Shown: piece after piece, positions 24,347-37,047 of the stretch
Position numbering within the stretch: position 1 is the first letter of the stretch
Layout of the letters: each line of letters starts with the position of its first letter
Source of the DNA: Cytospora piceicola
Lineage: Eukaryota > Ascomycota > Sordariomycetes > Diaporthales > Cytosporaceae
Length of the DNA: 64,000 nucleotides
Assembly: GCA_023375675.1 (NCBI GenBank)
Contig: JALQBC010000009.1
Coordinates: 1,273,286-1,337,285 of the forward strand
Direction of reading: 5' to 3'
Made by a program: the position numbers and the translations under genes
The notes under the pieces: generated by a model
Databases searched by the model: none
The model's input: only the letters and a program-made list of their open reading frames with translations
Told to the model about the DNA's origin: nothing

Positions 24347-27300
24347 CAACCACCACCGGCCACAGGAGATAGCTACCACCCAGTGGTTACGTCCTCCGAG
24401 TAACTGTCTCTTCTAGGACGGTTTGTTTTACTCCTTTCCGTCATTTCTGTAAAGGAATACACCACCCCTCCCCCCCAAAAAGGTTGGCATCGGGACCAGA
24501 GCTAGAGAGACACCTCAGCACAATCACATGTCAGGCATATCGGCGTTTGCATATCAAGGAGCAGGTCCGCATACACATCAACACTCCATGGGTATTCAGG
24601 TTCATGGTTTTCCTCAGTCTAGCGAGCGAGCGTCTGTTTTCTTCCTTTTTTTCTCCGTCCCGGGATTTCTGCGGTTTCCAGGATCCTCCCATCAGCAACA
24701 AAATCGACAGCCGCGAGCTCGGTCACAAGCACACTCTCTCCATCTCATCTCATCAGGGCGGGTTCCGGCCGGGTATTTGGACTGCATTTTCGGGCGAGGC
24801 AGGGACTGTCGAGAAAAGGGGTGATCTTTCTTGCGTTTTTCCTTTATTTACTTTTTTCCTTTGATTTTCCTTTGCGTCTTACAAGAAGAAGAACACGCAG
24901 CAATGCACTACAGCCCGGCAAACAGCACCGGGACAGGATTTTCGGGTTCCTACCCCTTCTCTTCATTTTTCAGCGGCATAAAGAGGCTTCCTCAGACGAT
25001 ACCCCATGCGCGATATGGTGTGCGCTCAGCCACCATAAGCACTCGCTTCAAGATTCCACACTCTCCTTGGACTTGGTTTCTGTTTGCCTTTTCTGATGTA
25101 CGATTTTACGACCTTGATGACGGATATACCTACCACGCGACGAAGAGTTGGGGCGACGACCATTCTACGAACGACGACTTGCATACGGCTTGAAGCTGAG
25201 GCTTACGACGACTTCGATACGGAACGGCCAAGCCAGACTGGTCGTGTGGCGGATTTATTCGACGACGGCAACTTCGATCCCCGGACTGGACTCCACGGGG
25301 TCGTTGTGGCGCATCAGGGTTCAGAGGAAAAGCATGTCAAGCTGGAGACAAACGACAATGTCTGGAATATTGCGAGTCAAAGGCGAGAAGGATAAAAAGA
25401 CACTGGGTGTCGACGACAGAAGAAACCAAGGCCCCTGTTCCTCCCTCACGGGATGGGCGGGGCAGACAGGGAGTTCCAGCGAGATGGCGGTTCAACGATG
25501 CACATACAAGAGCCGGGCATAGCAATCACTGCTGGGCGGGAATTGCAAATGTTGCGGGGTCTCTTACTCGCCGACAGTGCCGAGTACACTCGACTCACTA
25601 CGGAATACAGGCCCGGGGAATTTTCGGCGGGTTATCGTGACTATCGCGGAGTCGTCAGTCGACACGTTCTTGCATTCTGCTAGCTCAGAAAGGATGGAGT
25701 CGAAACCACTCCGAGAGAGTCGCGGTGGCAAAAGCCGGGGATTTTCTATCAAGCGGCGGTGGACCGAGGAAGTGGAATGGCAGAAGAAACAAATGCAGCT
25801 TCATCTCACTGCATGTTCTCTTGGAACTCTCGAGAGTCCCGGGGTCTCTCTGCGAGTCGAGTGTCTAAGTCCTCCTCAGCATCAGGCCCCGGGGGGTTCA
25901 ACAGGGGTTCAGGGACGAAGCTAACGCGAGGCGAGGGTTTGGTCAGGGGGAAGAACGGGATTCTCCCCGTTTCGCAAACTAGATGTCCGCCTCCGTCAAG
26001 CATGAGATGCTGGTTTGGTGGGTTGGGTTCGCCCCGGCGGCGAATTCCCACTGCGAGGACCCGTTCACTCGGTTGGCCTCCTGCTCTTTTGTCCCTTGTT
26101 TAGTAGTTAATCTCAACAATCGAGCAATATAACTCAAAAGAGACTTCCCCTGTTCATGCTATGGTGATGTGACACGTGCGGCTCAAGGACCAAGCTTCGT
26201 CGGTGCCTGACAATAGAGAATTCCTCCTCCCCGACCATGCCTCGACGATCCGATGGCAGCCCTGGAGCCTGTCCACTTCAAGGAGTGGGTGGCCATCGAC
26301 CCTCCACGGCTTCGGGCACTGACGTGCTCAAGTCTGTCAATGGTGCCTAGTATCGGTCGGCGATGCGGTCGTGATGAGCCAGGTCGCATTGACCGAGACC
26401 GTCAATGCGATGTCACCCCGGCTTAAGTTGATTTCTAGTGTCTTGTGCTCCGAGGTCCAGAAAGCCTCGGCTTTAGGTTACAATGAACCTGTAGGTCTGT
26501 CTGGTTTGGTACGGCTTAAGTTGGGGCAGGTGACGGTGAGCAAACCAAGGCCCGAGGTTTGACATGTGCCATGTCTTGATAGCTGACATGTATTGGATCA
26601 GGGATAGTAGTGTGCCATTCGGGATTTTCCTGTTTCCTTCGTTTCTCAATTAATATCGGCACTATTGACCGAATTGACTTTTACCTGCAGGTGAAAAAGG
26701 ATGGGCGTGTAAATGTCCCAAAAAGGGGCAATATTTGACGGCATCTTCGCGGAGGGATCTATACCCCTGCTCTCAAGCTTTTTCTCCTGTCTGCCAGGCC
26801 ACGAGGAGGGGCAAGGTAGTTTCTTTTTTGCGTGTTTCTTCCGAGGTGATTCCTTTAGAAGCCCTTCCCCGTGCTTCCTCTCCGTGTGTAAACCCCCCCT
26901 CCCCTCTTCGGGATCCCGTGATGAAACCAACTCATGGCCCTTCTCCGGCGTTGTTTCCCCCTGGTTTCCTCCTCCCGCTCTGGTGTTCAAGTACATATCG
27001 AGAGATGATCCATGAATGGTCACCCGCATCGTCAGCTCGCGTTTCGGCCAGTCGGGTGCCGGTAAAGGAAACAGGCCCTGCCCAGGTGCTGTGTGTGGGG
27101 CACTTTGGGTACGTCCGCGTCGATCAATTTGGGCTTCGTTTTCCGCTTCCGTATTATTGTTACTTGAATGGGACACAACCTTCGGTCGAATCCAGGATTC
27201 CTTTATCCGGCTTAACGTGGCAGCCAACGCCACAATACAGGAGTTACTGTGCAACATTGGGGCTTTATGCTGGCCCGGAAGATGATATATACCAGAAACC

Positions 27301-30300
27301 ATCAAAATTTAAGGCAGGGTAATTACCGTCATGCTGTTGAGTAAGAAGGGACTTTGAGAACCTGGGCAATATCAGCCGATCGTCAGTCTTCACAACTCTG
27401 GTGTGCGACTGCGGGATCCCTCCGAGATCCCCATGGAACGTATTATAGCAACTAACTATACTATATACTTATGTATGCATGTATATAGGTATATATGTAA
27501 CGTAGGTGGACGAGGGGTGTGGCTCAGCACATGAGAATACCTGATCATGCACACCGGTTCCTTCCCTCCATCTAGATGCACGTAATTTTGTGTTATAGAG
27601 GCGTGACGTTTTCGTCCTCCGGGCATTGCATGAGTGCCCGTTTCAAACTTACATGCTGCGTAGTTACTTGCATCCCATGGTTGCAGTCGGGGTTCGCCGT
27701 GCAGCAAGTAGTGCCACCACCACCACCAAATCGGCATTAGCTTGATGCCCATCTGTGTACTTGTTGATCTATTACTAGGTACTGCCTGTCAAGAAGTTAG
27801 ACATTCAGCTATCACGAGGTTGCCAAGAAGATCCCTGATGTCCTGCTGAGTAGAAGAGCGGGCACCTGAGCAACTTTGGGGCCTGAAGTAGACTGACTGA
27901 CTATAAGCAACCCGGCCGAGGACATCAAAGCTGAGAGCTTTTCCGTCTTCTCGCCAATGTCAGAACCTTGTTCCTTTACCCCGGACACCAATACACTACT
28001 ACACCATGAGCCTGTCAGATCTAGCTTGCATATACACAATGGCGCGGCATCAAACGGCTGGTACTGCTAGTGCTGACAGCTGACAGCCCTCCCTGCAAGA
28101 TCTGACCATCTACATGCATATATACATACACACAGACTTGGGAGGTGATCGACAGCACTGCTTGCGCGTAATGTGCAGGTCTCAGAATCACTCGTTACAT
28201 AGCCTCTGTCCAATACTCCCCCTGCCCCCGCCACACCCCTCAGAGCGGGCTGGCCGTGAGCCTGTCAAGCCCGTTAGTCCTCTGCCTGGTTTATAGACAG
28301 ACGGTATCGCTGTGCCACATAGCCGCATCACAGCCTGGCGATCTGTTATACAAACAGGGGCGTGCTCTTGCCCTGAGTACCGGTACCCAGGGTACCTTGG
28401 GCCAACCGATCTGCATCATCGCCATCGGCATGGATACGGCACATACGCACATGGACACCTCGAAAGCAGATTTTCAGCGCTACAACATTCCTGATCAAGG
28501 CAGGCCCCAAACGCGGCCATGCGGCGCGGACGCTACTACTGATGCCTTGCAGCCCCTTCTTTGGGAATCCTTAAGTGGTGACGCGATCAAGGCTGTGCCG
28601 CGGACGGGCAGCCCCCGGGCTTGGAGCGCCTGCGCGTGTGCGGCTCTTTTCAAAAACCTACTCCATAACTTACAGCAAAGGAAAGGGGCGTAACATCGAA
28701 CAGCAAGACGGCTGTGCCGGGTATCGATACAGCTGAGACGCTATACATGTGTGATTACGAGGCCTGCTCGGGTGGCTCATCACAACTGGCAGCAAGTCTC
28801 AGCGTTTGACCAATATAGATACTACATATTTGCAAACACTCAATTCAGGGAAGCCGACAAACAGACTAATGCAACTCGGAAGTAGCTATGTATCCCAAGT
28901 TGGAGGTCGAACCCAAATGTATTAGTGAATATGGAGTTTTCCACAAACCATAGCGTCAATAGCTGTTAGGAGGAATTGCGCCCAACGCTCTTGAGGCTGA
29001 ACTATCACTCGTTTGTGAGACTCAAAGTGCTGTGAGGATGTCAGTGTTCTTGCGTAATAGGATCCGTCGCATCGAAAAGTGCCCGAAGGGTTGTGCCCAA
29101 GACCAAGAATATGGACAAGACTGGATGACTTGGTTGATTAGCTACATATTGGAATAAGATTGCCACTTACCGTGCCGGAACAACACGTTTCAATTAGGGT
29201 TGTTGTTGACTTTCATAGACCTTCTCTTAGAACCTCTACTAACTGAAGCCTTGGTCAAAATTGAAGTACCTAGGTAATGAGAACAGTTTCTCGATCAATG
29301 CCACCAATAGCCGTACAGGGCATAAGCACTTCTTTGGAACCAAAGATAATATGTCCTATTTCCCAAGGAACAGCGGACAGTATTATAACTCTTCTTCATC
29401 CTCAACAAAATCTCTGATACATATCACCCTCGAGTCTCCAACCATGTATGTGATCCTAGAGAATACACGGACTTGGTCTTATTGGACTGGGCGACGTCAC
29501 AGGGGATTTGAGAAGAATGTAATGATTAGCTGTTCCAAAACCAAAGCTTCAGGTACAAGAATAATTTCGTTCGTTATTGGGGGCGGCTGATCGTTGGGAT
29601 TTGATAACAACCATGGTGACGAAGCATATTTCTACAAGCCACTTTTACGAACTAACATAGCTATGTATATATATATATATACAGATATACAGACTAATTA
29701 CCGAAAGCGCATAGTAACAACTCTCGAAATACACAGGAAACTGAAAACTGCACTGAATATGCATCATCAAGCCCTAATCATAGATGATGAAAGTTGCTAA
29801 CTTGACCAGCCAACTTAACCCCCCCCCCCCCCTTTACAATCTGGCAGTGGACACAAGCGGCCACTTCAATGTCAAATATCCCCTATGTAATATGATGCTT
29901 CGGCTTACATCGCAAGCTCGGCATCATGAACCAAGTCCCTTACTCTCCAGTCAAACAACATCACATAATGCCACGAGCCTTGATACGTTTTGGGCTTTTC
30001 CAATGATACAAGGACTTAATTACTCACTGTGGCGCTGATCTTGCCTTGCAAACATAGGCCAATGTCAAGTCACGTTTTACCATCGCCGCACCTTTAAGGA
30101 AGCATAAAGAAATTTGGCATCTAGAGTGGTCCATATAACTTACGGGCTCTTCAGGAGAGAGGCAGAACATCCCCTGCATGTAGATATGTACCTATACAAG
30201 CTTTACTATAGTTTCGGGTACAACAAACACCGGCCTAAGCATTACCTGGGCACCTTCAATATTCTGTACAGTATGCAGTCCTAACAACTTGTTTCGTAGC

Positions 30301-31659
30301 CGAGGTGGCACCCGGTGTCAGTCCAAGCCATGAAGCCACGGTCACACATATCCATGTTCAAATAAAGCATAGCTACCCGAGCCGAGGTTGAAGCAGAAGC
30401 CAATATCGTATGACCCCGAGAGTGTAGTGCTTCACTCTACAATATATCGGGCTGTGGCGTCACCTCAAGATACCCAATAAGTGTAAAACCAAGCCGTACC
30501 GGGGGGCACACGAGGGATCAGTTGACCTCTCTGCCGGTGCCATCTCCGTCATCGACCTGTACACGACATGATTATGGCGGCCCCCGGGTATCACCGAGCC
30601 TGAGGGCTGATTGCGGCCAACAAGACATCAGCAAAACAGAATTCCGTATCACGGAACCCGCCGCAGAAGGATCTCGGGGCTGTCGTTCACCGCCGCCCCT
30701 GCATACCGCCGTGTGACGGAAGCAAGACACAGAGCTTTCAGGCACGGCTGCTCGCATATGCCTTGATATGGCCCCTTCCGAGGTCTTTTTTTCTTTTCTC
30801 GGTATATCGATCCCTGCATAGAACGATCCAGACACATTGTAATACGTCCGATAACTGACCTCGAGTGCTGGGGTATGTGAGAAAGTGTCAAGTATGGGGC
30901 AAACTCCACTAGACCGAATCAGGTTGACACTTTCTCATATACTGAGTGCTGGTTCATATAACCGCTTCAAAACATGATCCTCAATTCAAGAAGCATAACT
31001 CCATAAAGCACTGCACTGCTGGATTGTTTATATTAGAACAGGACCACCCTTGAAACTCTGTCAAAGTGCAGTCTACGTGCTATATGCGATGCAATAACTG
31101 CCCAAAGGCCACATGCATTAAGTTGAAGGTAATTGGTGTTACTGTGACTACCTTCCAAAAGCCGGAGGCAAGAATACAGATTAACAAAAATGGGTGGCCA
31201 ATTTCGGCTGGCAAAAGACCTAATGTAATGGCGACTGTGTTATAGCACATGTGCCTCAAGTCTACTAAATACTTATATTACCATTACATATCACGACACG
31301 AATGCTCAAGCCCCTGAAGGCGCACCCCAGTTCATCGAACAAAGTAAATTCGTCACATAGATAGATACAGTGTAGCATCACAATACAAAAAGCACTTTGA
31401 GTGAGAAGAAAAAGTCTACCTAAGACTCCCATTCCTTGTGGTAACCCAAGTCTAAAGTCTCGTCTTCTTTTTTTCTCTCCTTCTCTCTGGACCATTCCAG
31501 CCCTTAGAACCAAGTCTATTTGCTCCGCCCGACGCCTGAAGGGATATCAAGCACAACACATGCATTACACCTCCAACAGTCTCTTCGCAGGCCTGGAATA
31601 GGTCTTCGTAGACTTCATGATTATCCAGGCTCGGACCTGTCTCTCACTGCTCTTTTAAT
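24347..31659. other. 7.3-kb stretch with no supported gene
   Basis: Starts with the 3' UTR of the 23306 gene. Open frames of 60-220 codons are present on both strands (for example near 24.8-25.4 and 26.6-27.3 kb) but overlap antisense frames, and none has a recognisable domain. One plus-strand frame ending at 25395 has an acidic, protein-like C-terminal half, which I could not link to other exons. From about 28.8 to 30.3 kb the DNA is visibly more A/T-rich. A C12 run lies at about 29821-29832. An imperfect inverted repeat is at 30873-30942. Confidence 0.5.
30873..30942. repeat. 19-bp inverted repeat around a 32-bp loop
   Basis: The left arm (30873-30891) and right arm (30924-30942) are reverse complements at 18 of 19 positions; the shared core is GAGAAAGTGTCAA / TTGACACTTTCTC. 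It lies in non-coding DNA. It could form a hairpin or be the remains of a small inverted-repeat element; no target duplication was identified. Confidence 0.7.
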
Positions 31660-33568
31660 CTACTCCCGGGAAACGTCACGTCCGAAGACCTTAGACTTCA
31701 CCCAGTCGTTCGTCACCAACAGTCGGTTGCGGGCTAGATTCCATCATGTCAGTTATATGTTATTTCCTAGTATGGAACTGCGGGGAATGAACTTACTGCT
31801 GAAGCACATGGAAAGGTAGGCGCTGCGCCAGAAGAGGTAGGTCCACTGGCCACCAGAGGCGAAGTTGCCGTTGAACCAGGCAACGTCGGCGACGGCCTTC
31901 TCGCTACCAATGTACGCCAGGCTGCCCTGGTGGGAGTAGTGGAAGGGCTTGAGGTCCTTGATGCGGAGGAGCTGCTTCTCGGTCTCCTCAATCTTCTTGG
32001 AGACCTCGGCAGCGTTGACGCCGGGCTTCAGGTTGAGCGACGAGGAGAGGTCGCGGATGTTGCGCTCCAGGTCCTCGGTCTGGGCCATGTTGTTGAACAG
32101 CTTGGCGAGGAAGTTGCCCTCCTGAGCGGCAACCTGGGCAGTGGGCGCGTATCCGGCGACAGCGCAGTCACCAACAGCCCAGATGTCACGAGCACCCTGG
32201 ACAACAAGGTACTCGTTGACGGCGAGACCACGGCGGGAGTCGGCCTGGGCGGGAATCTTGCCCATGAGGTCCTTGACGAGGGGTCGGAGAGCGTTACCGG
32301 TAGCCCAGACGAGCAGACCGTAGGGGAGCTTGATGCGCTCCTTGCTGCCATCAGGGTTGACGGCCTCGGCCTCGACGTACTGGTCGGTGACGTTCTTGAC
32401 CATAGTCTTGGTGCGGATGTGGATCTTCTCCTCCTTGAAGGTGCTCTCGGTGTACTCGATCAGCTGCTTGGAGAAAGAGGGCAGGACGTTGGGCAGAGCC
32501 TCGATCAGGGTGACCCTGAAGCGGTCGCTGATCTCAGGGATCAGACGCTTGATGTCGTCCTCGAAGAAGTCCTGCAGTTCGCCGGCGAACTCAACACCAG
32601 TGGGGCCACCACCAACGACAACCATGTGCAGCAGACGGTCGATCTCATCAGGGTCCTGGCCCTTGAAGGCAGCGGTCTCGATGCAGTCCATGATCTTCTT
32701 GCGAATGCGCTGGGCATCATCAATCTCCTTCAGGAAGCAAGAGTTCTCGCGGACACCAGGGATTCCGAAGGTCGCGTTCTCGGCACCGACACCAACGACC
32801 AGCATGTCGTAGGGGACCTCAGTCTCGGACACAGCGCCCTTGATCTCAGACTCATCCTGGATCCTGATAACCTTGCGGTCGGGGTCGATAGAGGTGGCCT
32901 CGGCCTCGTAGAACTTGACTGATGCCTTCTTGTGCTGGAGAATAGTGCGGATGGGGTCCATAATGGAGCGGTGCTCGACGGTACCGGTGGTACATGAGGG
33001 CAGGAGGGGTGTGAAGAGGAAGTAGTTGCGGGGAGAGATAACGATAACGTTGTAGTTCTCGGTGTCGAGCTTCTTGAGGAGTGCGACGGAACCCCAGCCG
33101 GTACCTGCAAATGCGATAAGGATAAGGTTAGAGAGATGTCACTCCGTCAATTGACAAAATGGAAGGTGGCGCAAGCTTACCGAGGACGACGAGAGTCTTC
33201 TTGGTGGGATCAGGGGCGATCTGGGCAGCTGGGTGTCTGTCGTCGTAGACATCGTAGGCAAGGTAGGCGATTCCACCCAGGACAGACAGGTAGGTCAGGC
33301 GCCATGTCCAGACGGCGGTGGTCTTGACCCAGGCATAAGACCTCTTCTTGGGTGGTGGAGGAGGCAGAGCAGAGTATTGCCTCTGGAACTGACGGACGAC
33401 AGGCCGTATCCTGGAGTTAATAGGCTGTCTGGAGGTGGTGGAGGAGAGGGATCGGGTGGAGGAGGCGAGGATGCGGGATGCGACAGCCTGCTGCTGCTGC
33501 AGGCGGGCGACACCGAACTGTCGGGTCGCGACCTTGTTCAAGGCCAGGGCTCGCGATGAGGAGGCCAT
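31660..33568 (-). CDS. NDE: External alternative NADH dehydrogenase, mitochondrial (type II NDH)
   Basis: Three exons: 33568-33181, 33104-31797 and 31733-31660 (589 aa). Introns have GTAAGC and GTAAGT donors and TTGCAG and TCTAG acceptors. Non-proton-pumping flavoenzyme that passes electrons from NADH to ubiquinone at the inner mitochondrial membrane. Residues 1-65 form an Arg/Ser/Gln-rich presequence; a hydrophobic segment (about 83-105) should anchor it facing the intermembrane space. FAD-binding GTGWGS lies at 130-135, the NADH-binding GGGPTGVE motif at 294-301, and AVGDCA at 439-444. The C-terminus, completed by the third exon, is TRNRLLVTNDWVKSKVFGRD-like. I see no EF-hand insertion, so it resembles the calcium-independent NDE type rather than EF-hand-bearing Neurospora NDE-1. 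External orientation is inferred from the N-terminal anchor. Confidence 0.93.
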
Positions 33569-36500
33569 GGCTCCAACTCAGTGCAGAGGTGAGCAGTTAC
33601 AAGGTGTTTAGGAAATGTAGGGATGGTCCCGAGGTTGTTGGAGAGGGGAAGAATTAACGAGGCAATTCAGCTTTAGGGTAGGTTGAGTTGTGAGGAGGAA
33701 GGATCGACTATGTGGAGGCCGGAGGTTTGGCGGAAGCGCGTTTTTTCTCTACGACGTACTAAGTACCCAGGCAGGTACACTAGCCTGGCCGATAAAACCA
33801 GCAACGGCGGCGACTGGGCGGCGACTTGGCGATGGGCCCCGACTTCCACTGCAAATAAAGCAACGGTCTGACTCGGTGATTCCTCGCTGTCATTTTCCAA
33901 GCTTCTCTCTTGATTCTCGGTGTTCATCCGGCACGGACAAATGTCGATATCTATCGAAACATACAGTACACAGTACATAGGTTATTCTAAGCAGCTAGCC
34001 CCATTGTATTTGTCCTGGACACAGTATAACATTAAACATTGCCGTGACCATAGGCACCAAGTGTGAATTGTAATAAAATTCCATCTTAGTGCAAAGCGTG
34101 TCTTTGACTCTTTTTTTTCTTTCTTTTTTTTCGCTGAGACAGTCAGTAAGCGTGGGATTACGGAGTAGCGGGTGGTTCATTGACGCAACCAAGCAATTGG
34201 TCCCTTTGAAACCCAGAAATGACGCATTGGAGGACCCGGAATTCTGGTCCAGCCATGGCTTTAGCTTTTTTTTATTAAGTTTGACGACATTGATTGATTG
34301 ATTTAACAGGGCCTACACGGTACCCCTGGTACCTACTCCAGTGCAACGCTTTGTGTTTACCCTAGGGTAGCCCGACGATTTAATCGTGACGCCTCAAATA
34401 TCTCCCTCCCTTTCGATGTCTCATTAGCAGACATATCTTTTCAGCCTTGCATGTGACGCTTTGTTCATGCTCTGCTCAAGACTATGACATGTGCACGGCA
34501 AGCTCTCCGATGCAGTCCCACTATTTCGGGGCGGCGCCGGGAGGCTCCGACTGGACCGTTCAATGTGGAGGCAACCTCTTTTTAGCACTGGCTTGGTAAG
34601 GCTACCTACATAATCAAATAGGTACCTAAGTAGTTGTGGTAAGGCTACGGTAGTCGAGTGTAGGTACACCCAGCAAACCGCCTGTCACCTAATGCTTCCA
34701 TGGGAGGCACGTCTATATGGTATCATTCCCAGGGCTATATTCTACCTTGTTTCATCAGAAGTCCCTTCGATGAAAGAACAGTAGGAAAAACACACACCTC
34801 AAAACCCACCAATACCTGCATCGAAGCAGTTCAAAGGTAGAGAAGCCTTCCCCTCCGCCCCCACCCTTCCCTCCAGTAGGAAAATGACGAAGATTGGAAA
34901 CAGGATTGAAGCCCGCGCCCGCGCCCGCGCCCGCGGAAGATCGGACAAGACCTGAACCCGAGGAGGCTTGGATCAACCAGTTGACTGTTCCGGGTCTTCC
35001 CCTCAGAAAAGGAACCGGTAACAATCTAACTGACCACCGGACCAGCCGGCCACCTTGTATTATTATTCAATAATTGAATATGAGGCACTGGGAACTCTGC
35101 GCGCGTATAAGCGAATCATGTGCAACTCGCCGATTTCCAGCACCACATATACGCGCACACACGAATCAGGAAGGATGTATAGGTACTACCTTAGGTATTG
35201 GCGCGTGCATTTCAACCGACCTTCACAGGTAAATATCGTGATTGCGCATGTATGCCACGGGTTGCTCCACGTTGACCTTGTGAGTACAGCTTGCATAGCT
35301 TCGACGTGGTTCTGCTAATAGGCGCCAATAAGGCAATGCTCATCGCAAAGACACGACAGTGGCGGGAGGCCGTGACATACCAAATATGCTTACCGTCTAG
35401 ATGGACGGGCGAATGTTCGAAGCATATCGATGTTGACCAGCGGGATAGTACACAAGAGATGACCAGACAGGACGAGACGCCACAGGGAGCAGGAGCGTGT
35501 TACCTCCAGGATATATTGCCAATAGACTTGTCAATGCGAGCACAAGTCAGTCTCAGCTATGATATCTTTGTGTAGCGTCATCCGCGCAAAAGTGGATCTG
35601 CATGGTAGACGAGCTCGAGGAGGAACACGAGAAACCATATAGAATGGAGATTGCAAACGGCATGCCCTATTACCAAGCCGGAAAGAACCATGGCATCCGA
35701 TTGCCGACTCGGCTCACAGGTCTGATACATAAATTTCTGTCGTCTTCTACACGTGTAAATGTTATTCCTGCCACAGAGAAAAAAGACATGAGGTTGAGGC
35801 CTGGGTTGTACGTCTGTAATGAATGAGTTGGGGCTGTTCCAAAACGGGTTTAGGTCATATGGGAGACCCCTGACTTGAAACTGGAAATTCATAGAACTCT
35901 GAGACACGTCGGACCCTCTTGCCTACTGCTCCACTTCATAACTTCACACCATCAACAACACACATGCATGTGTATGTGAAGAAGCTCCAGTTTCATGCGT
36001 CTGTCCGTACGGCGACCGCATGGTGGTGTTCTTTCTAGACATTCTTGCGATGTACACTGTCAGACCGCAGATTACATCTCGAGACCCCAGCTTTATTCAC
36101 CTTCACCATATCAAGTACAGCACGGCGCTTCTGTCCGGGCGTCATTCGGCATCACCACCCTGGTTAACCTTAACTTGGCCTTAGTGCTCACCATGTAATT
36201 TAAATGCTTCGCCTGACAGCACTGCCACATGCCTGTCAACATCACCTTGTGCGGTAGCAATCACAACCCCGGGATATTCGGGGTACATACTCCTGAGTCT
36301 GCCCGGATCCTGAGATGGAAGAGCTTTCCCTGTCTCGCCTCAGAGCCGCGAACGACCCACTCACTGAACTGTCCTCGACGTCTAGCATCCCCTAATCGAG
36401 CTTCTTTGCCATGGTTCTGGTAATGGGTGGATGGCAGATGTATCGTGACGCATCATGGCAGTCGCGTCGGCTTCCTCCGTCAGAAGCGTAGTATCGTATG

Positions 36501-37047
36501 TAACCTCAATTTTCACCCCTGAGATTCCATCCTGGGGACTCGCTTGGAGTCCGCCCCCAAAGCCTAATAGCAAAGCTTCCAAGCACTTGTCAGGCTACGA
36601 ATCATTCATTCGGACCAGTGTAGACTATTCCGCAAGACTTGCCAGATCGATCCCAGATGCCCCGCCCTTCCATGAACCTGGGTAAAGCTGCTCATTCCCC
36701 TGCTCTCCCCCAGTCTGATACTGGTTTTGGGACCAAGCCTTTCTTTCCTCCTTGAAACTACTGTACTACCACATAAACTTTCTTTCATTTCCTCTCTTTT
36801 GTTTTCTTTCTCCAGGGCTGGTCTCGTGTCAATCTCTTGTATTCTTCCTCCGGCGCTTTCTTGTACGAGGCCCGCTTCTTTTCCTCCATGTTCTTTTCTG
36901 ACCCTTCGGTTGATTTATACGCGTCGACTCTCCTCAAATCTCTCCTCCTACCACAACGCCGGCGTTTGGAAGGGTTGAGATGGTTGAAGCATTCATGGTT
37001 ATTGCGATTACCAAATAAGGCTCTCCACCGGTGACGGACAGAACGAC
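33569..37047. promoter_or_regulatory. Divergent intergenic region, 3.5 kb, no supported gene
   Basis: Contains the promoters of the NADH dehydrogenase (minus) and the membrane-protein gene (plus). A (GCCCGC)n run lies at 34911-34935. The last 300 bases (about 36750-36960) are strongly pyrimidine-rich (TTTCTTTTC-type), typical of the leader of an expressed fungal gene. Open frames here are short, overlapping and without motifs. Confidence 0.5.
34911..34935. repeat. (GCCCGC)n simple repeat
   Basis: About four uninterrupted GCCCGC units in otherwise ordinary intergenic DNA. Confidence 0.85.

Noticed and set aside
25084..25395. Acidic, protein-like 3' half of a 103-codon frame
   Set aside because: No convincing acceptor, start or homologous motif; left as a remark only.
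26646..27322. 219-codon minus and 195-codon plus frames overlapping each other
   Set aside because: Both mediocre, mutually exclusive, no motif; most likely chance frames.
31930..32922. 330-codon frame opposite the NADH dehydrogenase
   Set aside because: Antisense shadow of a GC-biased coding exon; the sense strand encodes clear FAD and NADH motifs.
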